Assembly: GCA_030746635.1 (NCBI GenBank)
Contig: JASLMH010000031.1
Span: 1 to 35,951, forward strand
From: Alphaproteobacteria bacterium
GTDB lineage: Bacteria > Pseudomonadota > Alphaproteobacteria > GCA-2731375
Direction of reading: 5' to 3'
DNA length: 35,951 bases
A model generated the notes under the pieces. The model had not been told where the DNA came from, ran no database searches, and saw only the letters and a list, made by a program, of their open reading frames with translations. Position 1 is the stretch's first letter, and every line of letters starts with the position of its first letter. The translations under genes and the position numbers were made by a program. Positions 19,018 through 27,530 of this stretch are shown here, piece after piece.

Positions 19018-19940
19018 GCGGGGACAAACCCGGTCTGTTCTTGCGTTTGAAGGCTGGCCTGAACCGCACCGCGACCAGCTTGGGCGACGGCGTATCGGCG
19101 CTGTTCAACAAACGCAAACTGGATCATGCCGCCCTGGAGGATTTGCAGGATCTGCTGATCGCGGCGGATCTCGGACCGGCGGTGGCGGCGCGGGTGACCG
19201 AGAAACTGGCCGCCGAGCGGTTCGACAAGGAGATCTCCGAACAGGAGGTGCGAAGCGCCTTGAGCGACGTGGTGGTCGATATCCTGGCGCCGGTGGAGCG
19301 GCCGCTGCGGATCGACGCAGAGCACCGCCCGCACGTCGTGCTGGTGGTTGGCGTCAACGGCACCGGCAAGACCACCACCATCGGCAAGATCGCCAAGGGA
19401 CTGCGGGATCAGGGCAAGTCGGTGGTGCTGGCGGCCGGCGATACCTTTCGCGCCGCCGCCATCGAACAACTCGAAATCTGGGGCGAGCGGGCGGGCGCCA
19501 TCGTGGTCCGCCGCGAGGTCGGCGCCGACCCGGCGGCGGTGGCCTATGAGGGGTTGGAGAGGGCGCGGGCGGAGGCCGCCGACGTCCTGCTGGTCGATAC
19601 CGCGGGCCGGCTGCAGAACAAGGCCGACTTGATGGACGAACTGGCCAAGGTGGTCCGCGTGCTGGGCAAGCTGGACGGCACGGCGCCGCACGATTGCCTG
19701 TTGGTGCTGGACGCCACGACGGGGCAGAACGCCTTGCGCCAGGTCGAGGTGTTCGGCGAGGTCTGCGACGTCAGCGGCCTGGCCATGACCAAGCTCGACG
19801 GCACCGCGCGGGGCGGCGTTTTGGTGGCGGTGGCGGAGAGGTTCGGCCTGCCGGTGCATTTCATCGGCGTCGGCGAGGGTATCGACGATTTGCAACCCTT
19901 TGGAGCCCGGGATTTCGCCCGCGCCGTTGCCGGACTGTAG
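19014..19940 (+). CDS. ftsY: Signal recognition particle receptor FtsY
   Basis: Membrane-associated GTPase that docks SRP-ribosome complexes at the translocon. The 308-residue protein is an NG domain: N-domain helices to about residue 95, then Walker A GVNGTGKTTT with K119, the DTFRAAAIEQL segment, DTAGRLQNKADLMDEL, and the TKLDGTARGG base-recognition motif. The long acidic A domain of E. coli FtsY is absent; only a short basic/amphipathic N-terminus (LFLRLKAGLNRT) remains, which is common in alphaproteobacteria and may be the lipid-binding helix. Start ATG 19014 overlaps the mtaB stop (ATGA). Confidence 0.96.
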   Translation: MSGDKPGLFLRLKAGLNRTATSLGDGVSALFNKRKLDHAALEDLQDLLIAADLGPAVAARVTEKLAAERFDKEISEQEVRSALSDVVVDILAPVERPLRIDAEHRPHVVLVVGVNGTGKTTTIGKIAKGLRDQGKSVVLAAGDTFRAAAIEQLEIWGERAGAIVVRREVGADPAAVAYEGLERARAEAADVLLVDTAGRLQNKADLMDELAKVVRVLGKLDGTAPHDCLLVLDATTGQNALRQVEVFGEVCDVSGLAMTKLDGTARGGVLVAVAERFGLPVHFIGVGEGIDDLQPFGARDFARAVAGL

Positions 19941-20005
19941 CTCTATAGCGCTATCCGACCCTATGGAGCCATTTGATGGCATTCGGGCGGGCGGTGCGGC
20001 GAGAA

Positions 20006-20104
20006 AGTCGGGAACGGAGACCGAGCGAGGGGGCTATTGGCGATTGCGATGCCGCGCTCGGAACATGGCATCGCGCGCCGTCGGCATCGGCCCCGTTCCC
20101 GACT
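20006..20104 (+). ncRNA. Candidate structured RNA with pseudoknot potential
   Basis: A perfect 12-base inverted repeat (AGTCGGGAACGG at 20006-20017; CCGTTCCCGACT at 20093-20104) closes a 99-base unit. Inside is a second perfect stem of eight pairs (GCGATGCC 20046-20053; GGCATCGC 20067-20074). The 13-base loop of this inner hairpin contains CGCTCGG (20055-20061), exactly complementary to CCGAGCG (20021-20027) further upstream, which would give a pseudoknot. The strand is not determined; plus is assumed from the flanking genes. I do not recognise a known family. It could instead be a small palindromic repeat element. Confidence 0.3.
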
Positions 20105-20230
20105 GGCCGGATCGACGCTTGACCAAATACGCGGCCAACGATCCAGACTGTTACGCCTACACACAGGCATCATGCCGGCTGGCCAGGGAAGCACACTCAG
20201 CTTGGGAAGAAGCATGCCTCAATGATGCAA

Positions 20231-20380
20231 GGTCAACATAATATAAACCAAAGAATATTTGAACAAAAAAAGGCCAAAATATCAAAATATTCCAAAAGTA
20301 TTTCTTTAATTCAAAAATATTACACTCAGGTTTTTTTGTAACTTTTTGGCAAGTATTGTATCAAATTCTAAAATAACTCC
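20231..20380. other. AT-rich island with helically phased A-tracts (likely curved DNA)
   Basis: GC content is 24% over these 150 bases. A-tracts occur at 20265-20271, 20276-20279, 20284-20287, 20294-20297 and 20313-20317, with T-tracts at 20331-20337 and 20343-20347. Centre-to-centre spacings are close to 8-11 bases or double that, the arrangement that produces intrinsic curvature. It lies upstream of the response regulator gene and may be a protein-bound promoter element or a recently acquired segment. Confidence 0.5.
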
Positions 20381-20434
20381 AGATCGCATAGATTTCGTCC
20401 GAATTCCGCCATCGCCGCATCGGCCGATTAACCG

Positions 20435-20463
20435 TTGTCGAAAGTTTTGTAACATATTAGAAA
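20435..20463 (+). promoter_or_regulatory. Possible sigma-70 promoter of the response regulator gene
   Basis: TTGTCG (20435-20440) and TAGAAA (20458-20463) are separated by 17 bases, each matching consensus at four of six positions. The copy of TTTTGTAAC at 20445-20453 falls in the spacer, so a regulator bound there would affect polymerase. The -10 element is about 60 bases before the start codon. Confidence 0.3.
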
Positions 20464-20523
20464 TAGAAATCGTGGCCGTAGCGTTCCGCGGCGTTGGCTC
20501 GGCTGGATAGTGGTGGGACCGCC

Positions 20524-21237
20524 ATGCAGGGACGGATACTTGTCGTCGACGACGATGCCGATTTGCGTCTGGTGTTGCGTGAGCATCTCGAGCCCGAGGG
20601 CTACGAGGTCATCGAAGCGGGCGACGGGGCCGAAATGCGGGCCGCCGTGGCACGGCACGAAATCGATCTGGTCATCCTCGATCTGTTGCTGCCCGACGAC
20701 GACGGTCTGAACTTGGCCCGCTATCTTCGCGAACGCTGCGATGCCGGCATCGTTATGTTGACCGGCAAGGGCACCGAAATGGATCTGGTGATCGGCCTGG
20801 AAGTCGGCGCCGACGACTACGTCGCCAAGCCGTTCAAGGCGCGGGAGTTGCTGGCGCGAATTCGCAGCGTGCTGCGCCGGACCAAACGCGCCCGCCGGCA
20901 AGCCGGCGAAGGCGGCGGCGGCGCCGTGCACTTCAAGGATTGGCGGTTCGAATCGGCCTTCCAGCGCCTGACCAGGGCCGACGGCGAAAGTACCGTGCTG
21001 ACGGCGGCGGAGTCCCGGTTGTTGCAGACGCTGATCGATCATGCCGGCCGGTCGGTGGCGCGCGAGTTGCTGCATCGCGAGGCGCTCGGCTACGAGATGC
21101 AGGGTAGCAGCCGCAACATCGACGTCCTGGTCGGCCGACTGCGCCGCAAGCTGGACGACAATGGCGGTGGCGACGCGCTGATCAAATCGGTCCGCGGCGT
21201 GGGCTACGAATTCGCCGGCCAGATCGAGGACGGCTGA
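20524..21237 (+). CDS. OmpR/PhoB-family response regulator (orphan)
   Basis: A 237-residue DNA-binding response regulator. The receiver domain has acidic residues D9-D11, phospho-acceptor D53 in LVILDLLLP, T80 and K102 in VAKPFKARELL. A linker rich in glycine and basic residues leads to a winged-helix output domain (about 140-237) with LTAAESRLLQTLIDHAG and RNIDVLVGRLRRKL...IKSVRGVGYEF. No histidine kinase gene is adjacent, so its partner is encoded elsewhere. ATG 20524 follows GGTGGGA; an in-frame upstream start at 20494 is less likely. The gene sits after an AT-rich curved region, with direct repeats that could be its own binding sites. Confidence 0.92.
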   Translation: MQGRILVVDDDADLRLVLREHLEPEGYEVIEAGDGAEMRAAVARHEIDLVILDLLLPDDDGLNLARYLRERCDAGIVMLTGKGTEMDLVIGLEVGADDYVAKPFKARELLARIRSVLRRTKRARRQAGEGGGGAVHFKDWRFESAFQRLTRADGESTVLTAAESRLLQTLIDHAGRSVARELLHREALGYEMQGSSRNIDVLVGRLRRKLDDNGGGDALIKSVRGVGYEFAGQIEDG

Positions 21238-21309
21238 CGGCAGGAAGCGGCTAGGGCATTTCTCGTCTAATCCAAGCCACCCGCTGCCTCCAATCAAACT
21301 GGATGTGCG

Positions 21310-23973
21310 CTAGCCCGAGGCGATGGCGGCCTGGGCGGCGGCCAGCCGGGCGATCGGCACCCGATAGGGCGAACAGGAAACGTAGTCCAGGCCGATGTCG
21401 TGGCAGAACGCGATCGAGGCCGGATCGCCACCATGTTCGCCACAGATGCCCAGTTTCAATTCGGCCCGCACGCGGCGGCCCCGCTCGGCGGCGATACGCA
21501 CCAGTTCGCCGACGCCATCGATATCGAGGGTGCTGAAGGGATCGGCCTCGAAGATGCCCTTGCTCTGGTATTCCTCGAGGAATCCGGCCGAATCGTCGCG
21601 GCTGATGCCATAGGTGGTCTGGGTCAGATCGTTGGTGCCGAAGGAAAAGAATTCCGCGCCGGCGGCGATCTCCCCGGCCCGCAAGGCGGCCCGCGGCAAT
21701 TCGATCATGGTCCCGACCAGATAATCCACCTCGCAACCCTTCTCGGCCGCGACCTGCTTGGCGACAGTGTCGATCCGCCTCTTCAAGGCATCGAATTCGG
21801 CTCGGCTGGCGATCAGCGGCAGCATCACCTCGGGCACCACGGTGGCGCCCTTGTTCAGGTTGACGCCGGCGGCGGCCTCGAAGATCGCCCGCGCCTGCAT
21901 TTCATAGATTTCCGGATAGCTGATGCCCAGACGGCAGCCGCGGTGACCCAGCATCGGATTGAATTCATGCAATTGGTCCGCACGGTGACGCAGATGCTCG
22001 GCGGAGGCGCCCGTCGCCTTGGCCAAATCCGCCAGCTCCGCCTCGCCGTGGGGCAGGAATTCGTGCAACGGCGGGTCCAACAGGCGGATGGTCACCGGCA
22101 GCCCGGCCATGATCTCGAACAGCGAGGTGAAATCATTCCGCTGCATCGGCAGGATCTTGCGCAGTGCCGCCCGCCGGCCGGACTCGTCGTCGGCCAGGAT
22201 CATTTCGCGTACCGCCAGGATTCGATCGGTGTCGAAGAACATATGCTCGGTGCGGCACAGACCGATCCCCTGGGCCCCGAATGACAAGGCCACCTCGGCC
22301 TCGGTCGGGGTTTCGGCGTTGGTCCGTACCTCCAGTTTGCGCAATTTGTCGGCCCAGCCCATCAGCACGCCGAAGTCGCCGGACAATTCCGGCTGCACCG
22401 TCGCTACCCGCCCCAGCATCACCTCGCCGCTGCTGCCGTCCAGGGTGATCTGCTGACCGGCCTTGATGGTCTCGCCGGCCACCCGCATCGACTGGGTCTT
22501 GTAGTCGATGCGCAGTTGTCCGGCGCCCGAGACGCAGGGCCGGCCCATGCCGCGGGCGACCACGGCGGCGTGGCTGGTCATGCCGCCCCGGCTGGTCAGA
22601 ATGCCGCGGGCGGCGTGCATACCGTGAATATCCTCGGGGCTGGTTTCGATGCGCACCAGGATGACGTCCTCGCCCTGGGCGGCCAGGGTCTCGGCCTCGT
22701 CGGCGGAAAACGATACCTTGCCGAAGGCGGCGCCGGGGCTGGCCGGCAGGCCGCGAACGACGATCCGTTTCTCGGCCTCGGGGTCCAGGGTCGGGTGCAG
22801 CAACTGGTCCAGCGAGGCGGGGTCGATCCGGGCCACCGCCTCGGCCTTGCTGATCACGCCTTCCTCGGCCATGTCGACGGCGATTTTCAGGGCGGCGTTG
22901 GTGGTCCGCTTGCCGGCGCGGGTCTGCAACATGTAGAGCTTGCCGCGCTGCACCGTGAACTCGATGTCCTGCATGTCGCGGTAGTGGGTTTCCAGATGCC
23001 GGTAGATCGCCTCCAGCTCGGCGAAGACCTCCGGCATGACCTCCTGCAGCGAGGGCTTGTCGTCGCGGGCGGCCTCGCGCGCGGCCGTGGTCAGATGCTG
23101 CGGCGTGCGGATGCCGGCGACCACGTCCTCGCCCTGGGCGTTGATCAGGTATTCGCCGAAGAAGCGGCGATCGCCGGTCGAGGGATCGCGGGTGAAGGCC
23201 ACGCCGGTGGCGGAATCCTCGCCCATGTTGCCGAACACCATGGCCTGGACGTTGACGGCGGTACCCCAATCCTCGGGGATGTCGTGCAGTCGCCGATAGG
23301 TGATGGCGCGCTCGTTCATCCACGAGCCGAACACCGCCTCGATGGCGCCCCACAACTGGTCCTTGACGTCCTGGGGAAAGGGCCGGCCCAGCTCCGCCTT
23401 GACCTTGGCCTTGTAGTCGGCGACCAGTTGCCGCAGATCATCGGCTTCCAGTTCGGTGTCCAGCTGCAGGCCCTTTTGCTCCTTGCGCATTTCGAGCAGG
23501 TCTTCGAAGTGGTAGTGGTCGATGCCCAGGACGACGTCGGAGTACATCTGCACGAAGCGGCGATAGCTGTCCCAGGCGAAGCGCTCGTTGCCGCCCTGGG
23601 CGGCCAGGCCCCGCACCGTTTCATCGTTCAGGCCCAGGTTCAGCACGGTGTCCATCATGCCCGGCATGGAGGCCCGGGAGCCCGAGCGGACCGAGACCAG
23701 CAACGGCTTGTCGGCATCGCCGAAGTCGGTACCGATGGCCTTTTCCATCGCCGCCATGGCCTGCTCGGCCTGGGCCTTGAGGTCGTCGGGATATTGCCTT
23801 TGGTTGTCGTAGAAGGCGGTGCAGACATCTGTGGTCAGGGTGAATCCGGGCGGTACCGGCAGGCCAAGGTTGCACATCTCGGCCAGGTTGGCGCCCTTAC
23901 CGCCCAGCAGCTCCCGATCCGCCGCGCTGCCCTCGGCCCGGCCGTTGCCGAAGCTATAGACCCATTTCGTCAT
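21310..23973 (-). CDS. ppdK: Pyruvate, phosphate dikinase
   Basis: Converts pyruvate, ATP and phosphate to phosphoenolpyruvate, AMP and pyrophosphate, reversibly; it supports gluconeogenesis or PPi-linked glycolysis. The 887-residue enzyme has the N-terminal nucleotide-binding domain (GGKGANLAEM), the swivelling phosphohistidine domain with H468 in GGMTSHAAVVARGMG, and the PEP/pyruvate TIM barrel with the catalytic cysteine C867 in DYVSCSPYRVPIARLAAAQ. ATG 23973 was preferred over ATG 23979, because GGGAG is seven bases before the former but directly abuts the latter. It follows glyS by 40 bases on the same strand. Its end faces the response regulator with a 72-base gap. Confidence 0.97.
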   Translation of the reverse strand: MTKWVYSFGNGRAEGSAADRELLGGKGANLAEMCNLGLPVPPGFTLTTDVCTAFYDNQRQYPDDLKAQAEQAMAAMEKAIGTDFGDADKPLLVSVRSGSRASMPGMMDTVLNLGLNDETVRGLAAQGGNERFAWDSYRRFVQMYSDVVLGIDHYHFEDLLEMRKEQKGLQLDTELEADDLRQLVADYKAKVKAELGRPFPQDVKDQLWGAIEAVFGSWMNERAITYRRLHDIPEDWGTAVNVQAMVFGNMGEDSATGVAFTRDPSTGDRRFFGEYLINAQGEDVVAGIRTPQHLTTAAREAARDDKPSLQEVMPEVFAELEAIYRHLETHYRDMQDIEFTVQRGKLYMLQTRAGKRTTNAALKIAVDMAEEGVISKAEAVARIDPASLDQLLHPTLDPEAEKRIVVRGLPASPGAAFGKVSFSADEAETLAAQGEDVILVRIETSPEDIHGMHAARGILTSRGGMTSHAAVVARGMGRPCVSGAGQLRIDYKTQSMRVAGETIKAGQQITLDGSSGEVMLGRVATVQPELSGDFGVLMGWADKLRKLEVRTNAETPTEAEVALSFGAQGIGLCRTEHMFFDTDRILAVREMILADDESGRRAALRKILPMQRNDFTSLFEIMAGLPVTIRLLDPPLHEFLPHGEAELADLAKATGASAEHLRHRADQLHEFNPMLGHRGCRLGISYPEIYEMQARAIFEAAAGVNLNKGATVVPEVMLPLIASRAEFDALKRRIDTVAKQVAAEKGCEVDYLVGTMIELPRAALRAGEIAAGAEFFSFGTNDLTQTTYGISRDDSAGFLEEYQSKGIFEADPFSTLDIDGVGELVRIAAERGRRVRAELKLGICGEHGGDPASIAFCHDIGLDYVSCSPYRVPIARLAAAQAAIASG

Positions 23974-24013
23974 GCCCATCTCCCTGGCCGGCGACGGCTA
24001 TGCCGATCACCGC

Positions 24014-26074
24014 TTACCCCTCGATCTGGCTGAAATCCGCGACCTTGTGCAAGGTGGCGCGGATCTCCGACAGCAGACGCAGCCGATTGCCGCGCAGCTC
24101 CGGATCGTCGGTATTCACCGTCACTTCCTCGAAGAAGCCGTCGACCGGCTGGCGCAACGCCGACAGCGCCGACATCGCGGCAGAAAAGTCCCCGCCCGCC
24201 AGGGCCTGGTCGGCCCGGTCGATCGCCGTCGACAGCGCAGCCGCCAACGTCCTCTCCTCGTCCTGCCGCAACAGGCCGCGATCGGCCACGCCGTCATGGC
24301 TGGCGGCGTCCTTCTTCTCCTCGATGCGCAGGATGTTGGCCGCCCGGCGATAGGCGACCAGCAGGTTGCCGCCGTCATCGCTGTCGACGAAGTCACTCAG
24401 GGCGGCCACCCGCGTCACCAGGCGCGAGAGATCGTCTTCATCGCCCAGGGCGAATACGGCGGCGACCAGATCGTGGCGCACCCCCTGTTCCCGCAAATGC
24501 ACCTTCAGACGATCGGCGAAGAAATCGAGCAGATCCGTATCGTCGCCGGCCGCGCCAGCATTGGGGAGGGGCTCCCGGGCGACAGCGAACAGTTGCGCCA
24601 GGGGCAACCTCAACGCGTTCTCCAGCACCATGCGGATGACACCCAGGGCGGCCCGGCGCAGGGCGAAGGGATCGCGGGAGCCCGACGGCTTCTCGTCGAT
24701 CGACCAGAACCCGACCAGGGTATCCAGCTTGTCGGCCAGGGCGACGCACAGCGAGATCGGTGCCGACGGACAGTCGTCGTTCGGCCCGGCCGGGGAATAG
24801 TGTTCGGCGATGGCCTGGGCCACCGCCTCGTCCTCGCCGTCGTTCAGGGCGTAGTAGCGGCCCATCACGCCCTGCAGTTCGGGAAACTCGTAGACCATGT
24901 CGCTGACCAGATCGGCCTTGGCCAAGTGCGCCGCCCGCCGCGCCTTGCCGGCCTCGGCGCCGGGTATCTGGCCGGCCAGTTCGCCGGCCAGCGCCTCGAT
25001 CCGCGCCACCTTGTCGGCCAGGCTGCCCAGCTTGGCGTGGAACACCATCTCCGCCAGGGCCGGCAGTCGGCTCTCCAGGGTTTGCCGGCGGTCCTGGTTC
25101 CAGAAGAACTCGGCATCGGCCAGACGGGCGCCCAGCACGTATTCGTTGCCGGCGGCGATCTGCCGACCGCCGTCCGCCGCCTCCAGGTTGGCGACGGCGA
25201 TGAAATTCGAGGCCAGCTCGCCCTTCCCATCACGCAGGGAGAGGTACTTCTGGTTCACCTTCATGGTGGTGACCAGGACTTCCGGCGGCACCGCCATGAA
25301 ACGGGGATCGAAAGCGCCCAGCACCGGCACCGGCCATTCCACCAGGCCGGCGATCTCGGCCAGCAGGCCCGGATCCTCGACCAGGCTCAGCCCGGCGCCC
25401 TTGGCCAGGGCGCGGGCGCCGGCCAGAATGCGCTCCTGGCGCTCCGCCGGGTCGATCAGCACCCGGGCGGCCGCCAGTTTGTCGCGGTAGTCGTCGAAGC
25501 CGGTGACGACGATGGGCTCGGGCGCATGGAATCGGTGTCCGGCGGTCGTGTCGCCGCTGGTCAGATCGGCGAAGGCGAAATCCACCACCGCGCCGTCGAA
25601 CAAGGCCAGGATCGAATGCAGCGGCCGTACCCAGCGGGTGGCACCACTGCCCCAGCGCATGGATTTCGGCCAGGGCAGAGCGGCCAGCACCTCGGGCAGC
25701 AATTCGGCCAGCACCTCCCCGGTCGGCCGGCCCTGGCGTTCGATCACCGCGAACAGAAACACCCCCTTGTCGGTTTCCCGCTCCTCGCACTGCTCGCGGC
25801 GCAGGCCGTTGGCCCGCAGGAAACCTCCGATCGCCTTGTCCGGGGCATCGGCCCGGGGGCCGCGTTTTTCCTCCCGCGCATCGGGCTGGGCGGTGGGCAG
25901 GCCCCTGGCCACCAGGGTCAGCCGGCGCGCCGTGACGTAGCTGTGGAGCCCCTCGCAGGCCAGCTCGGCGGCCTTCAGGCGGTCGCCGACCAGACGGCCC
26001 AGATCGGCGGCGGCGCGCGCCTGCATGCGCGCCGGAATTTCTTCCGAGAACACTTCCAGCAGCAGTTCCGCCAT
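24014..26074 (-). CDS. glyS: Glycine-tRNA ligase beta subunit
   Basis: Beta subunit of the alpha2beta2 bacterial glycyl-tRNA synthetase, responsible for tRNA recognition. The 686-residue length is typical. N-terminal [16 protein letters not shown], the central block [11 protein letters not shown] and [38 protein letters not shown] and the C-terminal anticodon-binding DALR-like region are present. ATG at 26074 is one base after the glyQ stop, so the two subunits are translationally coupled and made in equal amounts. Confidence 0.97.
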   Translation of the reverse strand: MAELLLEVFSEEIPARMQARAAADLGRLVGDRLKAAELACEGLHSYVTARRLTLVARGLPTAQPDAREEKRGPRADAPDKAIGGFLRANGLRREQCEERETDKGVFLFAVIERQGRPTGEVLAELLPEVLAALPWPKSMRWGSGATRWVRPLHSILALFDGAVVDFAFADLTSGDTTAGHRFHAPEPIVVTGFDDYRDKLAAARVLIDPAERQERILAGARALAKGAGLSLVEDPGLLAEIAGLVEWPVPVLGAFDPRFMAVPPEVLVTTMKVNQKYLSLRDGKGELASNFIAVANLEAADGGRQIAAGNEYVLGARLADAEFFWNQDRRQTLESRLPALAEMVFHAKLGSLADKVARIEALAGELAGQIPGAEAGKARRAAHLAKADLVSDMVYEFPELQGVMGRYYALNDGEDEAVAQAIAEHYSPAGPNDDCPSAPISLCVALADKLDTLVGFWSIDEKPSGSRDPFALRRAALGVIRMVLENALRLPLAQLFAVAREPLPNAGAAGDDTDLLDFFADRLKVHLREQGVRHDLVAAVFALGDEDDLSRLVTRVAALSDFVDSDDGGNLLVAYRRAANILRIEEKKDAASHDGVADRGLLRQDEERTLAAALSTAIDRADQALAGGDFSAAMSALSALRQPVDGFFEEVTVNTDDPELRGNRLRLLSEIRATLHKVADFSQIEG

Positions 26075-26075
26075 C

Positions 26076-26993
26076 TCAGGCCGATGCCTCGGGCAATTCG
26101 CCCTCCGCCCGCAGGTAGGCGGTGGCGCAAGCCTTGGCCAGATCGCGCACCCGGCCGATATAGGCCGCCCGCTCGGTCACGCTGATCACCCCGCGGGCGT
26201 CGAGCAGGTTGAAGATGTGGCTGGCCCGAATGCACTGGTCGTAGGCGGGCAGCGGTAGCTCGACGCCGACCAGGGCGGCGCACTCCCGCTCGGCATCCTG
26301 GAAGTGGCGGAACAGGATTTCGGTGTCGGCGTGATCGAAATTGTAGGCCGAGAATTGCTGCTCGGCGGCCAGATAGACATCGGCGTAGGAGGTGGGATGG
26401 GCGCCGTCGGGGTCGTTCCAGGCCAGGTCGCGGAAATGATCGACCCCCTGGACGTACATCGCCAGGCGCTCCAGCCCATAGGTCAGCTCGCCCGAGACCG
26501 GGTTGCAGTCGTAGCCACCGACCTGCTGGAAGTAGGTGAACTGGCTGACCTCCATGCCGTCGCACCAGACCTCCCAGCCCAGGCCCCAGGCCCCCAGGGT
26601 CGGGCTTTCCCAATCGTCCTCGACGAACCGGATGTCGTGATATTTCGAATCCAGGCCGATCGCGGCCAGGCTGCCCAGATACAGCTCCTGCAGGTCGGGC
26701 GGCGAGGGCTTCATGATCACCTGGAACTGATAGTAGTGCTGCAACCGGTTCGGATTCTCGCCATAGCGGCCGTCGGTGGGCCGGCGCGAGGGCTGCACGT
26801 AGGCGGCGTTCCACGGCCGACTGCCCAGCGACCGCAGGGTCGTCGCCCAATGGAAGGTGCCGGCCCCGACCTCCATGTCGTAAGGCTGCAGGATGACGCA
26901 GCCGCGCTCGGACCAATAGTGCTGCAAGGCCAGGATCAGGCCCTGGAAGGTCCGGGTGTTGAAGTCGTTGCTGGAGGTGGATTCCGCCGTCAT
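26076..26993 (-). CDS. glyQ: Glycine-tRNA ligase alpha subunit
   Basis: Catalytic class II subunit that forms glycyl-adenylate. The N-terminal part contains [42 protein letters not shown], the strongly conserved family opening, and class II motifs follow ([49 protein letters not shown]). The frame is open to a GTG at 27077. I chose ATG 26993, which gives 305 residues and a short tail before the conserved block, though its ribosome binding site is weak (GAG at nine bases). It is the first subunit gene of glyQ-glyS-ppdK. Confidence 0.95.
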   Translation of the reverse strand: MTAESTSSNDFNTRTFQGLILALQHYWSERGCVILQPYDMEVGAGTFHWATTLRSLGSRPWNAAYVQPSRRPTDGRYGENPNRLQHYYQFQVIMKPSPPDLQELYLGSLAAIGLDSKYHDIRFVEDDWESPTLGAWGLGWEVWCDGMEVSQFTYFQQVGGYDCNPVSGELTYGLERLAMYVQGVDHFRDLAWNDPDGAHPTSYADVYLAAEQQFSAYNFDHADTEILFRHFQDAERECAALVGVELPLPAYDQCIRASHIFNLLDARGVISVTERAAYIGRVRDLAKACATAYLRAEGELPEASA

Positions 26994-27084
26994 GGCCGGC
27001 TCGATGCTGTCTTGCCCCAGACGGGCGGTACGTTTGTCGCGGCGCAAGGTACTGGCCGCATTCGCCCCGGTCAACACGGGGAAA

Positions 27085-27297
27085 TCAGGCCCCGTAGGGA
27101 CAGCCCTGGCGCTCGCAGCCGGGGTGGTTGGCGGCCACGAAATTGCCGCAGACGGTGCATTTGGTCATGTCCAGCGCCTCGGGCCCCGCGTTCCCGACCT
27201 TGTCATCGTTCTTGCGGTTGCCGCGCAGGAATTTGCTGACCATCACGACGCCGACGATCACCACCAGCAGCAGCAGAATTTTCGGCAGGCTCAACAT
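27085..27297 (-). CDS. Small membrane-anchored zinc-ribbon-like protein
   Basis: About 70 residues: a single N-terminal hydrophobic helix ([17 protein letters not shown]), a basic patch ([11 protein letters not shown]), then a C-terminal domain with CTVCGNFV and CERQGCPYG, giving four cysteines (CxxC and CxxxC) suited to bind one metal ion. No function is assigned. An alternative ATG at 27309 adds four residues; neither has a clear ribosome binding site. It lies upstream of glyQ on the same strand with a gap of about 90 bases, and may be cotranscribed. Confidence 0.7.
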   Translation of the reverse strand: MLSLPKILLLLVVIVGVVMVSKFLRGNRKNDDKVGNAGPEALDMTKCTVCGNFVAANHPGCERQGCPYGA

Positions 27298-27347
27298 GGC
27301 GGGCAGCATATACCATGGTGCCGGGTAATGACCTAGGGATCATGGCG

Positions 27348-27530
27348 ATGGACGAGGAACGGCACCGGAAATTCGTCCTGTTGGGCTGGGGGTTGTTCGT
27401 CGTCTCGGCCCTGTTCTTCATCCTGGCGTCGCTGCGCAGCGGCGACTGGCTGGGCCTGGCCGGCGGCCTGTTCTTCCTGCTCGCCTGTATCGCCTTCCTG
27501 GTGCCGCTGCTGGCCCGCTCTCAGGACTAG
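27348..27530 (+). CDS. Small two-helix membrane protein, function unknown
   Basis: A 60-residue product with two hydrophobic helices (FVLLGWGLFVVSALFFILAS and GLAGGLFFLLACIAFLVPLL) joined by a short polar turn (LRSGDWL). I do not recognise the family. ATG 27348 has AGGG nine bases upstream; ATG 27342 is an in-frame alternative. It diverges from the zinc-ribbon gene across only about 50 bases. Its TAG stop overlaps by four bases the stop of the convergent GMC oxidoreductase gene. Confidence 0.6.
   Translation: MDEERHRKFVLLGWGLFVVSALFFILASLRSGDWLGLAGGLFFLLACIAFLVPLLARSQD

Larger units (their letters stand above)
19941..20523. other. Long gene-free region between ftsY and the response regulator
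   Basis: No convincing gene is visible. The left part (to about 20225) is GC-rich. It has a 10-base palindrome ATAGCGCTAT (19945-19954) just after ftsY and nested inverted repeats at 20006-20104. The right part (20231-20380) is 24% GC by direct count (36 of 150), very unlike the rest of the window, and carries phased A-tracts. A possible sigma-70 promoter for the response regulator lies at 20435-20463. Short open frames are present on both strands in the left part, but none has a ribosome binding site. Confidence 0.6.

Noticed and set aside
19963..20241. Open frame of 92 residues after ftsY, starting MEPFDGIRAGG
   Set aside because: No ribosome binding site, third-position GC clearly lower than in neighbouring genes, no recognisable domain, and it runs through the nested inverted repeats. 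Kept only as a possibility.
20265..20317. A-tract repeats as a CRISPR-like or tandem array
   Set aside because: The units are not identical in sequence and have no spacer-repeat structure; only the spacing of A-tracts is regular.
20331..20347. T-runs after ftsY as an intrinsic terminator
   Set aside because: No GC-rich hairpin precedes either T-run; the runs fit better as part of the phased A/T tracts.
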